Below are positions 1 through 8,297 of a DNA stretch of 64,000 nucleotides, piece by piece. Origin of the DNA: Frankia casuarinae (lineage in GTDB: Bacteria > Actinomycetota > Actinomycetes > Frankiales > Frankiaceae); contig NC_007777.1 of NCBI RefSeq assembly GCF_000013345.1, forward strand, positions 3,906,001-3,970,000, given 5' to 3'. A model generated the notes under the pieces. The model made no database searches, was not told where the DNA came from, and was given only the letters and a program-made list of their open reading frames with translations. Positions within the stretch are counted from its first letter, which is position 1. Each line of letters opens with the position of its first letter. A program made the translations under genes and the position numbers.

Positions 1-198
1 GCCAGCAGGTGCTTGGGGTTCCGAACCATGCAAAAGGCGGTTCCATCAGCCCGGGTGGCGTGCGTTCGTGGTCCAGCATCACGGTTTGACGGTCGAGGGT
101 TTCGGTGTGGCGCTATCCGCTGTCCGGAGCGGTGGATCAATGATCCCGGGAAGGGGCCAGCGCGGATCCGTCCGGAGGCGAGCCCGACGTGTGGGAGG

Positions 199-1908
199 TC
201 AGAAGTCAAGGTCGGATGCCTCGGTAGCCTGGAGGTGGGGCAGGTTTGCGGAGGCCACCGGTGGCTGGCTGGTGAGGGTGGGTAGGGCCGCCTGGCTGGG
301 AGGATCGGCGGGTTCGCTGGCGGCGGGGGTTCTCAGCGCTCCGGGGGTATGGGCGGCGACGAGGGCTGCCAGGGTGACGAGGGTTTCGGTGCCGTCGAGG
401 TCGATCCAGGGGTGGTCGGCAAGGATGCCGCGCAGCGTCTGGGGGGATCGGGTGACCGCGGTGGACAGGGTGGTGTTGTCGATCTGGAGGGTGCCGTGGC
501 GGGAGTCGTGGAGCCGGAGGGTTCCGTCGGGTTCCTCGTCGAGGACGGGGACGTGCCAGCCGGGCCGGGGGGTTTCCTGGGTGGCGGGGTGGGCGTCGCG
601 TAGGCCGAGAAGGTCGTGGTCGCCTTCGGGTGCGTAGCGCTGGACGAGGTAGAGGGCACGGGCGCGCTGCGGATGGATGCCGGGGAGGCGGAGCAGGTGG
701 GTGATGGTGGATCCGCCGTGGCCGGTGGCGGTGCGGTAGGCGTCGACGATCCAGGTCTGTTCGTTCCTGCCGATCGTCTGGTGTCCGGTTGGTGTGGCGG
801 GGCCGAGGAGGGCCTGGTGGGTGAGGAGGACCTCGACGGCGAGGCCGCTGCGTTCGGCGATCTCGGGGAGGACGAGGGTCGTGCGGCGCATCACGTCGAG
901 GACGCGGGCGAGGTCCCGGCGGCCGGGGTTCTTTCCGGTTCGGGTGTTCGCGACGAGGTAACGGCCGGTGTCGATGACCAGGCCGGGGGCCTCGTGGCCG
1001 TCGATGCCACGCGAGGCGGTCTGTTGCAGGAAGGTGCGGATGGCATGCCAGGATCGGGCGGTGTTCTCGGCCTGCTCGCAAGCGATGTCCAGGCGGGCGC
1101 GTTCGGGTCCGCGGACCAGGGTGGCGGCCTGCCGGGTCAGGCGGTGTGTCCGCTCGCTGATCGCCAGTGCGAGGGTGGCGAAGGCGAGCAGGGCCTGCTG
1201 GCTGATGAGCGCATCGGGTTGGCTGAGCTGGTGCAGCGTCCGTCGGACGTGGTGGATGGCGCGGTCGAGGGGTGGCGCTGCGGGATCGCCGAGCAGCGGG
1301 CCGACCGGGTCGAGGGCGTGGTCTCCGGTCGGGTGGAGGCGTTCCCGGGACATGCGGATCGGGCCGGTCAGGGCGCCGAGTCGGGTGAGGACCTGGGCGG
1401 CGGGGATGACCGAGGGGGCGTTCGTCTGGAAGGGCGCGATCAGCGGCGGGAGGGCTCGTGCGGTGAGCGCGGCGGGGAGGGTGATGTCGGTGAGCCGGGT
1501 CATCGCGCCGCGGACGGCGAGAGGGTCACCGAGCACCACGGCGTCGAGGCTGCGCTGCTGTCCGGCGCGGTCGACGTGGGAGGCGAGGAGGTCGTGGGCG
1601 GCGCCGAGCTTGTCGGCGGCACGATGCCACAGGGTGCGTCCGGGGGTGGGCTGGTCGTAGAGCTGGTCGGCGACCAGCGCGGCGGTGACGAGGCGGTTGA
1701 CGAAGGTGGTGGACCGGCCGGGGCCGCCGAACGGGGCGTCGAGGAGTTTGGCGTGGCGTCCGGCGGTGGCGAACAGCCGGCCGATGCCGGCGGCGTGGTC
1801 GAGGATCTCACCGAGGCGGGCGCCGGGCCGTGGCGGGTTGGTGGCGGCCGCGGCGGCGATGCGGGCGGCCTCGTCGGCGAGGCTGCCGTAGGTGAGGGGT
1901 TCACGCAT
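199..1908 (-). CDS. Hypothetical protein (569 aa), last gene of the coupling-protein operon
   Basis: I do not recognise the family. The ATG at 1908 is chosen because it overlaps the stop of the upstream HTH gene (ATGCGTGA), which implies translational coupling; the open frame runs further upstream but there it only shadows the HTH gene. The protein is mostly helical, with Ala/Leu/Arg-rich stretches and no clear membrane segment. The C-terminal part (about residues 465-540) has a module with DSRHG, then a stretch ending HPWIDLDGTETLVTLAALVA. This aligns by eye with DPRFG ... GIDGTEPPVTLAALAAL near the C-terminus of the 333-aa protein at 4748-5749, so the two share a domain. The tail is Pro/Ala-rich. 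It probably works with the conjugation genes upstream, but that rests on operon position only. Confidence 0.7.
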   Translation of the reverse strand: MREPLTYGSLADEAARIAAAAATNPPRPGARLGEILDHAAGIGRLFATAGRHAKLLDAPFGGPGRSTTFVNRLVTAALVADQLYDQPTPGRTLWHRAADKLGAAHDLLASHVDRAGQQRSLDAVVLGDPLAVRGAMTRLTDITLPAALTARALPPLIAPFQTNAPSVIPAAQVLTRLGALTGPIRMSRERLHPTGDHALDPVGPLLGDPAAPPLDRAIHHVRRTLHQLSQPDALISQQALLAFATLALAISERTHRLTRQAATLVRGPERARLDIACEQAENTARSWHAIRTFLQQTASRGIDGHEAPGLVIDTGRYLVANTRTGKNPGRRDLARVLDVMRRTTLVLPEIAERSGLAVEVLLTHQALLGPATPTGHQTIGRNEQTWIVDAYRTATGHGGSTITHLLRLPGIHPQRARALYLVQRYAPEGDHDLLGLRDAHPATQETPRPGWHVPVLDEEPDGTLRLHDSRHGTLQIDNTTLSTAVTRSPQTLRGILADHPWIDLDGTETLVTLAALVAAHTPGALRTPAASEPADPPSQAALPTLTSQPPVASANLPHLQATEASDLDF

Positions 1909-2545
1909 CGCCCGGCACGGTGTGAATGGGCCGCGGTGTCGCCGCTGCCGCGGAGACAGGCCGCCCGGTAAGCGGTACCTGAGTATCGCTGCGCCGGCCT
2001 GGGCGGGGCCCGGTCCCTGGGGTGCCGGGCCTTGGGGGTGCGGTCCTGACCGGTGTGGCGGCTGGTGCCGGCAGGCCGCGAGGTTCACCGGTCACGGCGA
2101 CCGTGGGGCGTACCCGGCCGTCCTGCTCGTCCCGGGCGGTCAGGCCGAGAGCCTGCAGGAGATCGACGGTGCGGACGCGGTAGAGGCGGCCGTAGCGCCG
2201 CACCGGGCAGGGAAACTCGTCGGCGCGGGCCAGTTCGTAGGCGAGGGTCCGGCCGATCCCGAACAGACGTGCGGCGCTGGGCAGGTCGATGACGGGTGGC
2301 AGCCGGCGGAGTCTTTCGATCTGCCGTTCCGGCCAGCCGTTCCCGTCCTGACCGAGGGCTTGTAGGAGATCCATGGTGCGGACGCGGTAGAGGCGGCCGT
2401 AGCGCCGCACCGGGCAGGGAAACTCGTCGGCGCGGGCCAGTTCGTAGGCGAGGGTCCGGCCGATCCCGAACAGACGTGCCGCGGTAGGCAGGTCGACGAT
2501 GAGAGGTAGACGGCGGAGGTTGTCGTGCGATGCAGGTGGCGGCAT
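1901..2545 (-). CDS. Tandemly duplicated helix-turn-helix (excisionase/MerR-like) DNA-binding protein
   Basis: The 214-aa protein has two nearly identical HTH units, about residues 11-64 and 80-133. Each carries the core AARLFGIGRTLAYELARADE followed by FPCPVRRYGRLYRVRT, a layout typical of small HTH_17/excisionase-type proteins in which a short wing follows the recognition helix. Such proteins usually have one unit. The tail from residue 140 is Pro/Arg-rich and probably disordered. The ATG at 2545 is preceded by AGGGA at a suitable distance; in-frame sequence further upstream is Arg/Pro-rich and looks non-coding. Its stop overlaps the start of the 569-aa gene. It may bind paired operator half-sites or regulate the element, which is inference. 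No catalytic residues are present, so it is not an integrase. Confidence 0.8.
   Translation of the reverse strand: MPPPASHDNLRRLPLIVDLPTAARLFGIGRTLAYELARADEFPCPVRRYGRLYRVRTMDLLQALGQDGNGWPERQIERLRRLPPVIDLPSAARLFGIGRTLAYELARADEFPCPVRRYGRLYRVRTVDLLQALGLTARDEQDGRVRPTVAVTGEPRGLPAPAATPVRTAPPRPGTPGTGPRPGRRSDTQVPLTGRPVSAAAATPRPIHTVPGDA
2168..2479. repeat. 105-bp perfect direct repeat, offset 207 bp, inside the HTH gene
   Basis: Positions 2168-2272 and 2375-2479 are identical. The offset is 69 codons, so the reading frame is kept and the HTH unit is duplicated. Perfect identity at the DNA level, including third positions, points to a recent duplication or ongoing gene conversion. Confidence 0.9.
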
Positions 2546-2607
2546 GGCGGGGCTTCCCTGGGATCGGTCCGGTGAGAACGCAGGCGGGGTGGGGCGCGGA
2601 CGCACGG

Positions 2608-4386
2608 TCACAGGCCGGGAATCGGCGGGCCCGGCCAGGCGGGTAACTCGGCGGGCGGAAGCTGTGGCTCCCCTGCGGGCCGGCCCGGCGCGGGATCGGT
2701 GTCCGGGCCGGCCCGGGTGGCCGGTGGCCCGCCGCCGGATTCCACCGGTCCGGGCGGTCCGGGTCGCGGATCTCCTCGGCCGTCTCCGAGGTGCGCTGGT
2801 GTGGCCGCCGATTCGGCGTGCGGCGCTGTCGATGTCGATGTCCTCGGCCCGGCCCCCGGTTTGAGCGACGCGGTCTTCTGACCGGCGACGACCGCGGGTG
2901 GTGTGGCGAGTATGTGCAGCCGCTGCGGGTCGAGGGTGAGGGCGCGACGGAGGCTGCGTTCGGGGAAGCGGGCGAGGAAGGCGACGGCGCGACTGGGGTG
3001 GGGGGTGATGTGCCAGTCGGCGAAGCGGGCGTGTGCCTCGCGGGACGCTTCGGCGAGCAGTTGGCGGACCTGGACGGCATCGTCGGCGGCGGGATCCCAC
3101 CGCCAGGTCCGGGCGTCGAGGTCACTGTCGGTGGGTGCGGCCTGGTGCAGCGCGGCGGCGAGGGCGGTGGTGTCCCCACGGGCGAGCCGGGCGCGGATCT
3201 CGTCGGTGACCGTGGTGGGCAGGACGCGTTCGACGAGTTCGCGGTGGTGACGTTCGTCGGGGGTGCCCAGCAGCCAGCCGTTACGGTCGCAGACCGCTTT
3301 CAGCGCGGTGTCCGTGAGGTCGACCAGATGGACGGGGAGTGGGAGCCGCTGGGCGAGGGTGCGCAGGTCGGCGAGGCGGAGCACACCGGGTCCGCGCAGG
3401 GCGAGTTCCGCGGCGATGGTCGGATGCGAGGCGTGCAGCACCCCGAGGGCGAGCAGGACGGCGTCGCTGCCGCCGCGGGCGGGTCCGGCGCGGGCGAGCC
3501 AGCGGCGACCCTCGGTGGCGGTGCGGACCGCGGCGTCGAGGTCACCGAGGGCGTTGCGGATGCCGAGCCAGCCGACGAGGTCGGTCCGGCGGGGGTGCAG
3601 GGCGGCGTCGGGGCCGCGCCCGGTGGCGGGCACGGTCAGGATCACCTGGGCGGGAATGCCGTGGGTGAGCGCGTTCGCGGTCATCCACAGCCGGGGCAGA
3701 TCGGGGTCGGAGAACGCCGCGTTCTCCCGCAGGTGGGCGCGGGCGAGGTAGGTGTCGAGCGCCAGCGGAAGGTTCGCGTCGTGCAACGCGTTCAGGCTGG
3801 GTTTGCCATCGCCGAGACGGCCAGTCGGGCCGTCTCGGCGGCCGTTTCGCGCACCGGGTGGGTTCCCGGGGGTGGCGCGGGCGATGAGGGTGCCCACGCC
3901 GAAGGCGACGCCGAGGAGCATGTCGGGGTCGAGCCGATGGTCCGCGGCGATACGCCGGACGGCGGCGAGCTGCCGGCGGGCCGGCCGACGGTGGGCGTTC
4001 CTGGCGATCGTGTGCAGCGCGGTGAGCAGCAGGGTGGGCGTCGCGGTCGGCAGGACGGGTGCCGGCCGGGGCAGGCGGCGCAGGTCGTTGACGATCCCGG
4101 CGGCGCGGCGGCGGCGGTCCTGCCGGGTGAGGGGGGTGGCCGGTGGGGTGTGCTCCGGCCACATGCTGGGTGTTCGGGTCAGGCCGAGGGTTCGGTCGTG
4201 GGCCGCGGCGGCGCCGACCCGCCGGGGCCGGGTGCCGGTCCACGGAGTACGAGCATGGGCAAGGTCCCGTTGCCCGCGGGGGCTGTGCTGGTCGTCGAAG
4301 AAACCGTGATCCCGCCGGCCGAGAGCGGCACTGTCGGCGTCCAGCGGAAGATCCCGGCCGGGCGGGCGGTCGTCGGCGCGGCTCAC
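2608..4386 (-). CDS. Hypothetical protein (592 aa), Ala/Arg/Leu-rich with proline-rich tail
   Basis: I do not recognise this protein. The GTG at 4386 overlaps the preceding stop as GTGA, so it is likely translated by coupling. The first 80 residues are Arg/Pro-rich and poorly ordered. The middle (about 90-480) is Ala/Leu-rich and probably all-helical, with repeated patterns such as LRLADLRTLAQRLPLPVHLVDL and WLLGTPDERHHRELVERVLP. The last 80 residues are Gly/Pro-rich and probably disordered. No membrane segment, nucleotide-binding motif or metal-binding motif was found. A 62-bp gap separates it from the HTH gene downstream. Its place in the coupling-ATPase operon suggests a role in conjugation or plasmid maintenance, without direct evidence. 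Confidence 0.65.
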   Translation of the reverse strand: MSRADDRPPGRDLPLDADSAALGRRDHGFFDDQHSPRGQRDLAHARTPWTGTRPRRVGAAAAHDRTLGLTRTPSMWPEHTPPATPLTRQDRRRRAAGIVNDLRRLPRPAPVLPTATPTLLLTALHTIARNAHRRPARRQLAAVRRIAADHRLDPDMLLGVAFGVGTLIARATPGNPPGARNGRRDGPTGRLGDGKPSLNALHDANLPLALDTYLARAHLRENAAFSDPDLPRLWMTANALTHGIPAQVILTVPATGRGPDAALHPRRTDLVGWLGIRNALGDLDAAVRTATEGRRWLARAGPARGGSDAVLLALGVLHASHPTIAAELALRGPGVLRLADLRTLAQRLPLPVHLVDLTDTALKAVCDRNGWLLGTPDERHHRELVERVLPTTVTDEIRARLARGDTTALAAALHQAAPTDSDLDARTWRWDPAADDAVQVRQLLAEASREAHARFADWHITPHPSRAVAFLARFPERSLRRALTLDPQRLHILATPPAVVAGQKTASLKPGAGPRTSTSTAPHAESAATPAHLGDGRGDPRPGPPGPVESGGGPPATRAGPDTDPAPGRPAGEPQLPPAELPAWPGPPIPGL

Positions 4387-4751
4387 GGCAACCCGTCCGG
4401 CAGGGTGGCTGCGGCGTCGGCGCGTTCACGGGCCAGGCGGTGGGCGCGGATCCATGCGGCGGCGGCAAGCTCGGCGGGTTCGGGGTCACCCCAGCTGCGG
4501 ACGAGTAGCCAGCCGTCGCGTTGTTCCCGGATCTCGAAGACGGTGCTGATCGTCCGCAGCGCCACGACACCGCTGTGCGCGAGCTGGCCGATGATCCTGG
4601 AGGCGGTGGGAGCGCCGGCGAGGTGACGTTCCAGGGCCACGGCTGCGAGCGCGAGCAGCGGGTCGGGGTCGTCACCGATCCGGGTGGGGACCTCGATGAC
4701 GACGGGTCGGCCGAGAACCCGGATGTCCCAGGCGGGTTGGGGTGCGGTCAT
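4383..4751 (-). CDS. Hypothetical protein (122 aa)
   Basis: A small protein in the overlapping operon: its ATG at 4751 overlaps the upstream stop (ATGA), and its own stop overlaps the next start (GTGA). It begins MTAPQPAWDIRVLGRPVVIE and contains LLALAAVALERHLAGAP, followed by a mixed strand/helix region and a C-terminal helix rich in Ala, Arg and Glu. There are no cysteines, signal peptide or membrane segment. It resembles no family I can name. The four-base overlaps on both sides make it a convincing real gene despite its size. Confidence 0.7.
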   Translation of the reverse strand: MTAPQPAWDIRVLGRPVVIEVPTRIGDDPDPLLALAAVALERHLAGAPTASRIIGQLAHSGVVALRTISTVFEIREQRDGWLLVRSWGDPEPAELAAAAWIRAHRLARERADAAATLPDGLP

Positions 4752-5749
4752 GACGGTCCGTCCAGGTCAGGGCCAGTCGACGCCGGCGGTTCCGGGGTGG
4801 ATGGTTCCGGCGCCGGCGGTTCCGGGGTGGATGGTCCCGGGGGCGGTGTGGGCGCGTGGATGTTCGGCAGGTCGGGCAGGTGGAGGGCTGCCAGGGCGGC
4901 GAGGGTGACCGGTGGCTCGGTGCCGTCGATCCCGCGGATGAGGGGTTGCAGGGCACGGACGAGCTCGTCGGAGCGGCGGGTCAGCGCGGCCGCGAGGTCG
5001 TCGGCGGGGACGTGCAGCCAGCCGAAGCGGGGATCGCTGACGGTGGCGGTGTCGCCGTGCCAGGTCAGCGACACCGCGGCGGGGGGTTGCGCCGGTTCCC
5101 GCCACGCTCGCTCCCGGGAGGGGTGGACGCCCAGGCTGCCGGCCGGGCCGCCGCGGGGTGTGGTGCCGGCTGGTTCACCGGCCCAGACCTGAGCTGCGAG
5201 GGCGTGCTGCGCGGCGGCGTAGGCGGCGGGCAGGCTGGGATGCGGGCCGTGCAGGACCAGCGCGCCGCGTTCGACGGCGTGCAGATAGCCCCACCATTCG
5301 ACGACGTTCGCCGCGGGCGGTGGTTGCGGCACACCCGAGCGGACAGCCGGCGGCGGGACGTTGCCGAGCTGGGGTCGGGTGACGGCCCGGAACCCGACGA
5401 CGTCACCGAGGTCGGCGATCTGCGGGAGTTGCACGCCGCGGTGGTGCGGCCCGCGTTGCCACTGGGCGAACGACCATCCACTCGGCGCGGCCGGTTCAGG
5501 CCAGAAGGTGGCCACATAGACGGCGGATCCCGGTGGCGGGGCGAACGGGAAGTCCAGCAGCAGCCCGCTGGGATGCAGCCGGGCGACCTTGAGCCGCGGG
5601 CCGGCGAGATCGGTCATCCACGACCTGGCCATGCTCGGCTCACCACCCGCCGGTGGTGACGAACCACCGGGAGTGCCGGACGGTTCACGCCCGAACGGCG
5701 CGGAGGCCGAGGGTGGCGTTGACGCGGGCTCCGGGGGCGGCGCGGTCAC
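4748..5749 (-). CDS. Hypothetical protein (333 aa) with C-terminal Pro/Glu/Ser repeats
   Basis: The GTG start at 5749 overlaps the upstream stop (GTGA). The N-terminal 40 residues are Pro/Ser-rich and probably disordered. The central part has an aromatic-rich stretch (EWWGYLHAVERGALVLHGPH). Residues from about 227 on contain VSDPRFGWLHVPADDLAAAL, followed by GIDGTEPPVTLAALAAL, a module shared with the C-terminus of the 569-aa protein at 199-1908. The last 30 residues repeat PSTPEPPAPE-like units coded by a 30-bp tandem duplication. No enzyme motif is visible. It is probably a partner of the other operon proteins. Confidence 0.65.
   Translation of the reverse strand: MTAPPPEPASTPPSASAPFGREPSGTPGGSSPPAGGEPSMARSWMTDLAGPRLKVARLHPSGLLLDFPFAPPPGSAVYVATFWPEPAAPSGWSFAQWQRGPHHRGVQLPQIADLGDVVGFRAVTRPQLGNVPPPAVRSGVPQPPPAANVVEWWGYLHAVERGALVLHGPHPSLPAAYAAAQHALAAQVWAGEPAGTTPRGGPAGSLGVHPSRERAWREPAQPPAAVSLTWHGDTATVSDPRFGWLHVPADDLAAALTRRSDELVRALQPLIRGIDGTEPPVTLAALAALHLPDLPNIHAPTPPPGPSTPEPPAPEPSTPEPPASTGPDLDGPS
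4781..4840. repeat. 30-bp tandem duplication coding Pro/Glu/Ser/Thr repeats
   Basis: Positions 4781-4810 and 4811-4840 are nearly identical and in tandem. They code a ten-residue PSTPEPPAPE-type unit near the C-terminus of the 333-aa protein. The copy number could vary between strains. Confidence 0.8.
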
Positions 5750-7299
5750 AGGTCCATGCCCATCGGTCCGATTCCCGGGTCTGGTGGTTCCGAGGGTGGT
5801 TCCGGAAACCGTGGGGGCGGCGGGCCGTCCGGGTCCACGGCATCCGAGAGGGTGAAGACGTCCGGAAGGCTCGAGACACCTGGGAGGCCGGACGGGTCGG
5901 GGTAGGCGGCCGAGATCGGGTCGGGTGTGTCGGGGTCTAGGACCCGGTCCGGTGAGAGCAACCCGTGGCGGACGAGGGCGTTCGCCACGGGTGGGTCGAC
6001 GGCGGGCATCACGGCGATTTCCCGGACGGTGACCAGGATCTCGCCGGCGATCAGTGGCACGTGCGCCGCGTCGCGGGCCTGGAGCAGACGGTCGACGGTC
6101 GGCCAGGCGGTGCCGGTCAGCGGGATCACGTCGTCGGCGTGCAGCCGGTGGCAGGCGCGCAGGTCGTCGTCCGGTTGGATGTCGTAGGCGAGCCGGCCCT
6201 CCTCGTCGAGGGCACGCAGGACCTTGCCGCGGGCGAAGCGGGGGTCGTCAACGGCCGCTACGGTCGCCCCGAAGGCGATGATCATCGGACCGTCCGGTCC
6301 GTCGACCGCGGTGTCCTTTCCCTCCAACGTGGCCCGCACCTGCGCGGCGTCGGCGCGCAGCAGGTAGCCGGGGTGTCCATGACCGGGATGCCCGGGCAGG
6401 TCGGCGACGTCCGGGCGCCACAGGTAGCCGGTCGTCCGACCGCCGCGCACGACCGGCCGGCGGATGGTTCCGGTCGCGGTCATCCCGCCCGGGCTGTCGA
6501 CCCGAACCCGGGTGCCCGCCGGGTAGGGCGGAGGCAGGCCGACGGATTCGAGCGCGAGGCATTCCCGGTGCACGTCCAGGAAGCTCTGCTGCGCGAACGA
6601 CAGCTCGCGGCGGTCCCACTGCTGGTAGATCACCTGGCCGATCACTTCGCGGACGGCGTCGTCCGACCGGGGATCCCACCCCGCCGGAATCATGACGTCG
6701 TCGCCGGCGAAGACGACGTCCCCGCCCAGCCAGACCCGGTAGGTCAGGTTGTGCCGGCTGCCGTCGTGCCGGCTGCCGTAGACGCCGTCGTCCGTGCCGG
6801 CGCCGACGACGTCGACCTGGTAGAGGTCGCGCTGCCAGGTCCGCAACGGCGGGTCGGTGTGCAGCAGCCGGCCGTAGGTGGCCGGTTCGCGGCCGGTGAG
6901 GTCGACGCGGCTGGCCCGCCACGGCCGTTCGTCCTGGTCGAGGCCGACGTCGAGGAGCAACTGTCCGTGCGCGACCTGCCAGCCTCCGGACGGGCCGGGG
7001 AAAACCAGCGCGTCCCGCCGCGGTGAGGCGGCGAATGTCGTGTGGACGGCCCGGGGAAACGGAAAGCGGAGGGTCTGCTCCAGCTCCCAGAGACTCAACC
7101 GGGCCACGGTGACGATCACGGCGGGTGTGCTGGTCTCGCCGGGCCAGCGCACCAGCTGGGCGGTGACGTCACGGGCACCGTCAGCCCCCGTGGTCGGCAG
7201 AAGCCGCCACCAGCCGGTGGGCACGGTGATACGAACCGGCGCCGGGTCGGTGAAGTACGAGTAGGAGGAACGCGGATCCTCGGGCATGGGACCTGTCAT
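5746..7299 (-). CDS. Hypothetical protein (517 aa), paralogue of the upstream 332-aa protein
   Basis: The ATG at 7299 overlaps the upstream stop by one base (TGATG). The protein has no recognised family. Its first half parallels the 332-aa protein encoded just upstream: the order GREPATYGRLL ... WQRDLYQVDV ... NLTYRVWLGGDVVFAGDDV ... IPAGWDPRSDDAVREV matches GRGPVTYAESL ... VYRLDVLAL ... ELTYRLSVNDRVMVAGNDI ... VPGGIVVRSSDTVRGL. A second shared block is GTIRR ... GYLWRPDVADLPG versus GTVTA ... SYQWNPDQASLPG. It then has an extra C-terminal part of about 170 residues ending in a Pro-rich tail (DGPPPPRFPEPPSEPPDPG). There is no membrane segment. Tandem paralogues next to a coupling ATPase suggest structural or substrate-adaptor roles, which is inference. 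Confidence 0.7.
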   Translation of the reverse strand: MTGPMPEDPRSSYSYFTDPAPVRITVPTGWWRLLPTTGADGARDVTAQLVRWPGETSTPAVIVTVARLSLWELEQTLRFPFPRAVHTTFAASPRRDALVFPGPSGGWQVAHGQLLLDVGLDQDERPWRASRVDLTGREPATYGRLLHTDPPLRTWQRDLYQVDVVGAGTDDGVYGSRHDGSRHNLTYRVWLGGDVVFAGDDVMIPAGWDPRSDDAVREVIGQVIYQQWDRRELSFAQQSFLDVHRECLALESVGLPPPYPAGTRVRVDSPGGMTATGTIRRPVVRGGRTTGYLWRPDVADLPGHPGHGHPGYLLRADAAQVRATLEGKDTAVDGPDGPMIIAFGATVAAVDDPRFARGKVLRALDEEGRLAYDIQPDDDLRACHRLHADDVIPLTGTAWPTVDRLLQARDAAHVPLIAGEILVTVREIAVMPAVDPPVANALVRHGLLSPDRVLDPDTPDPISAAYPDPSGLPGVSSLPDVFTLSDAVDPDGPPPPRFPEPPSEPPDPGIGPMGMDL

Positions 7300-8297
7300 C
7301 AGCCGGCGGCCGGATCGGGCAGAAGGGTGGCCCGCACGGCCGGGGCGGGGCTGACGATCCCGCCGCGCAGCAGCCCGTGCGGGCCGAAAAAACCACCGGG
7401 CAGTGACGCCTGGTCCGGGTTCCACTGGTAGGATCGCACATCCTGATCGGCGCCCCGGGTTGCCGCGGTGACCGTGCCGGTTAGCATCCGCCCGTCGGGC
7501 AGAGCGACCTCGACACGCTCACCGGGGCGCAACGGCCCGGGCTTCTCCGCGACCAGGCTCATCAGCTCATCGCGGCGCCGGAGAACATCACGTTGCCCGG
7601 CGGTCAGCGCCAGCTCCGGGTCGGGACTGGTCAGCATCACCATCAGGCCGCGGACGGTGTCGCTGCTGCGCACCACGATGCCACCGGGAACCTCGATGTC
7701 GTTCCCGGCGACCATCACCCGGTCGTTCACCGACAGCCGGTAGGTGAGCTCCCGCCGCCCCTCGCGGATGTCCCGGCTGAGCGCGAGGACGTCCAGCCGG
7801 TAGACGTCGGACAGGTCCTCGAGACCCCTCGCCTCCCAGCGCAGCAGCACCCGGGAGCATGCCAGGGACTCGGCGTAGGTGACCGGTCCGCGACCGGGAA
7901 CCCGCACCAGATCCGATGCCCGGGAAACCCGGGCTTCATCCGGGCCAGGCGAGTCCGCGCCGCGCGCCGCGACGGTGACACCCTCGGCCTCGGCATCCAG
8001 ACGCACGGTGACCGCCGCCAGGCGCAGGGCCTCGTGTACCTCGTCGCCGAGAGCCATCCCGATCTGCGGTTCCAGCTCCCAGCTCGACGCGGCGGTCACC
8101 GTGCGCGCCGGGACGGTGAACAGCACCCCCGCGTCCGGCGCGGCCGGCCGGTAGGCGGCGACGCACAGCCGGGTCCGCGGGTCGACCCCGACCAGCCACG
8201 CTCCCGACGGCGTCTCGACCACGGCCGGCCGTTCGCGCCGCCGCGCGACGGACACGGCTCGCGGGGTTCCCTGACGCGGACCCGCGGTGGCGATCAT
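7299..8297 (-). CDS. Hypothetical protein (332 aa), paralogue of the downstream 517-aa protein
   Basis: The ATG at 8297 overlaps the stop of the coupling-ATPase gene as ATGA; the frame extends twelve codons further upstream but the overlap start is preferred. Around residue 30 it has a strand-rich segment (ETPSGAWLVGVDPRTRLCVA). The core ELTYRLSVNDRVMVAGNDIE is shared with its neighbour. A C-terminal block, RMLTGTVTAATRG then SYQWNPDQASLPGG, looks like a small beta-barrel module and is also shared. No catalytic motif, signal peptide or membrane helix was seen. It is directly coupled to the VirD4-like gene, so a transfer-related role is plausible but unproven. Confidence 0.7.
   Translation of the reverse strand: MIATAGPRQGTPRAVSVARRRERPAVVETPSGAWLVGVDPRTRLCVAAYRPAAPDAGVLFTVPARTVTAASSWELEPQIGMALGDEVHEALRLAAVTVRLDAEAEGVTVAARGADSPGPDEARVSRASDLVRVPGRGPVTYAESLACSRVLLRWEARGLEDLSDVYRLDVLALSRDIREGRRELTYRLSVNDRVMVAGNDIEVPGGIVVRSSDTVRGLMVMLTSPDPELALTAGQRDVLRRRDELMSLVAEKPGPLRPGERVEVALPDGRMLTGTVTAATRGADQDVRSYQWNPDQASLPGGFFGPHGLLRGGIVSPAPAVRATLLPDPAAG

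Noticed and set aside
1-198. Start of the window
   Set aside because: No gene or repeat could be supported; two short plus frames are Arg/Gly-rich and look random.
616-1971. Long plus-strand open frame opposite the 569-aa gene
   Set aside because: Gly/Asp/Glu-rich shadow of the minus-strand gene; high GC makes such antisense frames common. The minus frame has operon overlaps and ordered protein features.
2791-4626. 611-aa plus-strand open frame
   Set aside because: Gly/Val/Glu-rich antisense shadow over three coupled minus-strand genes; no motif.
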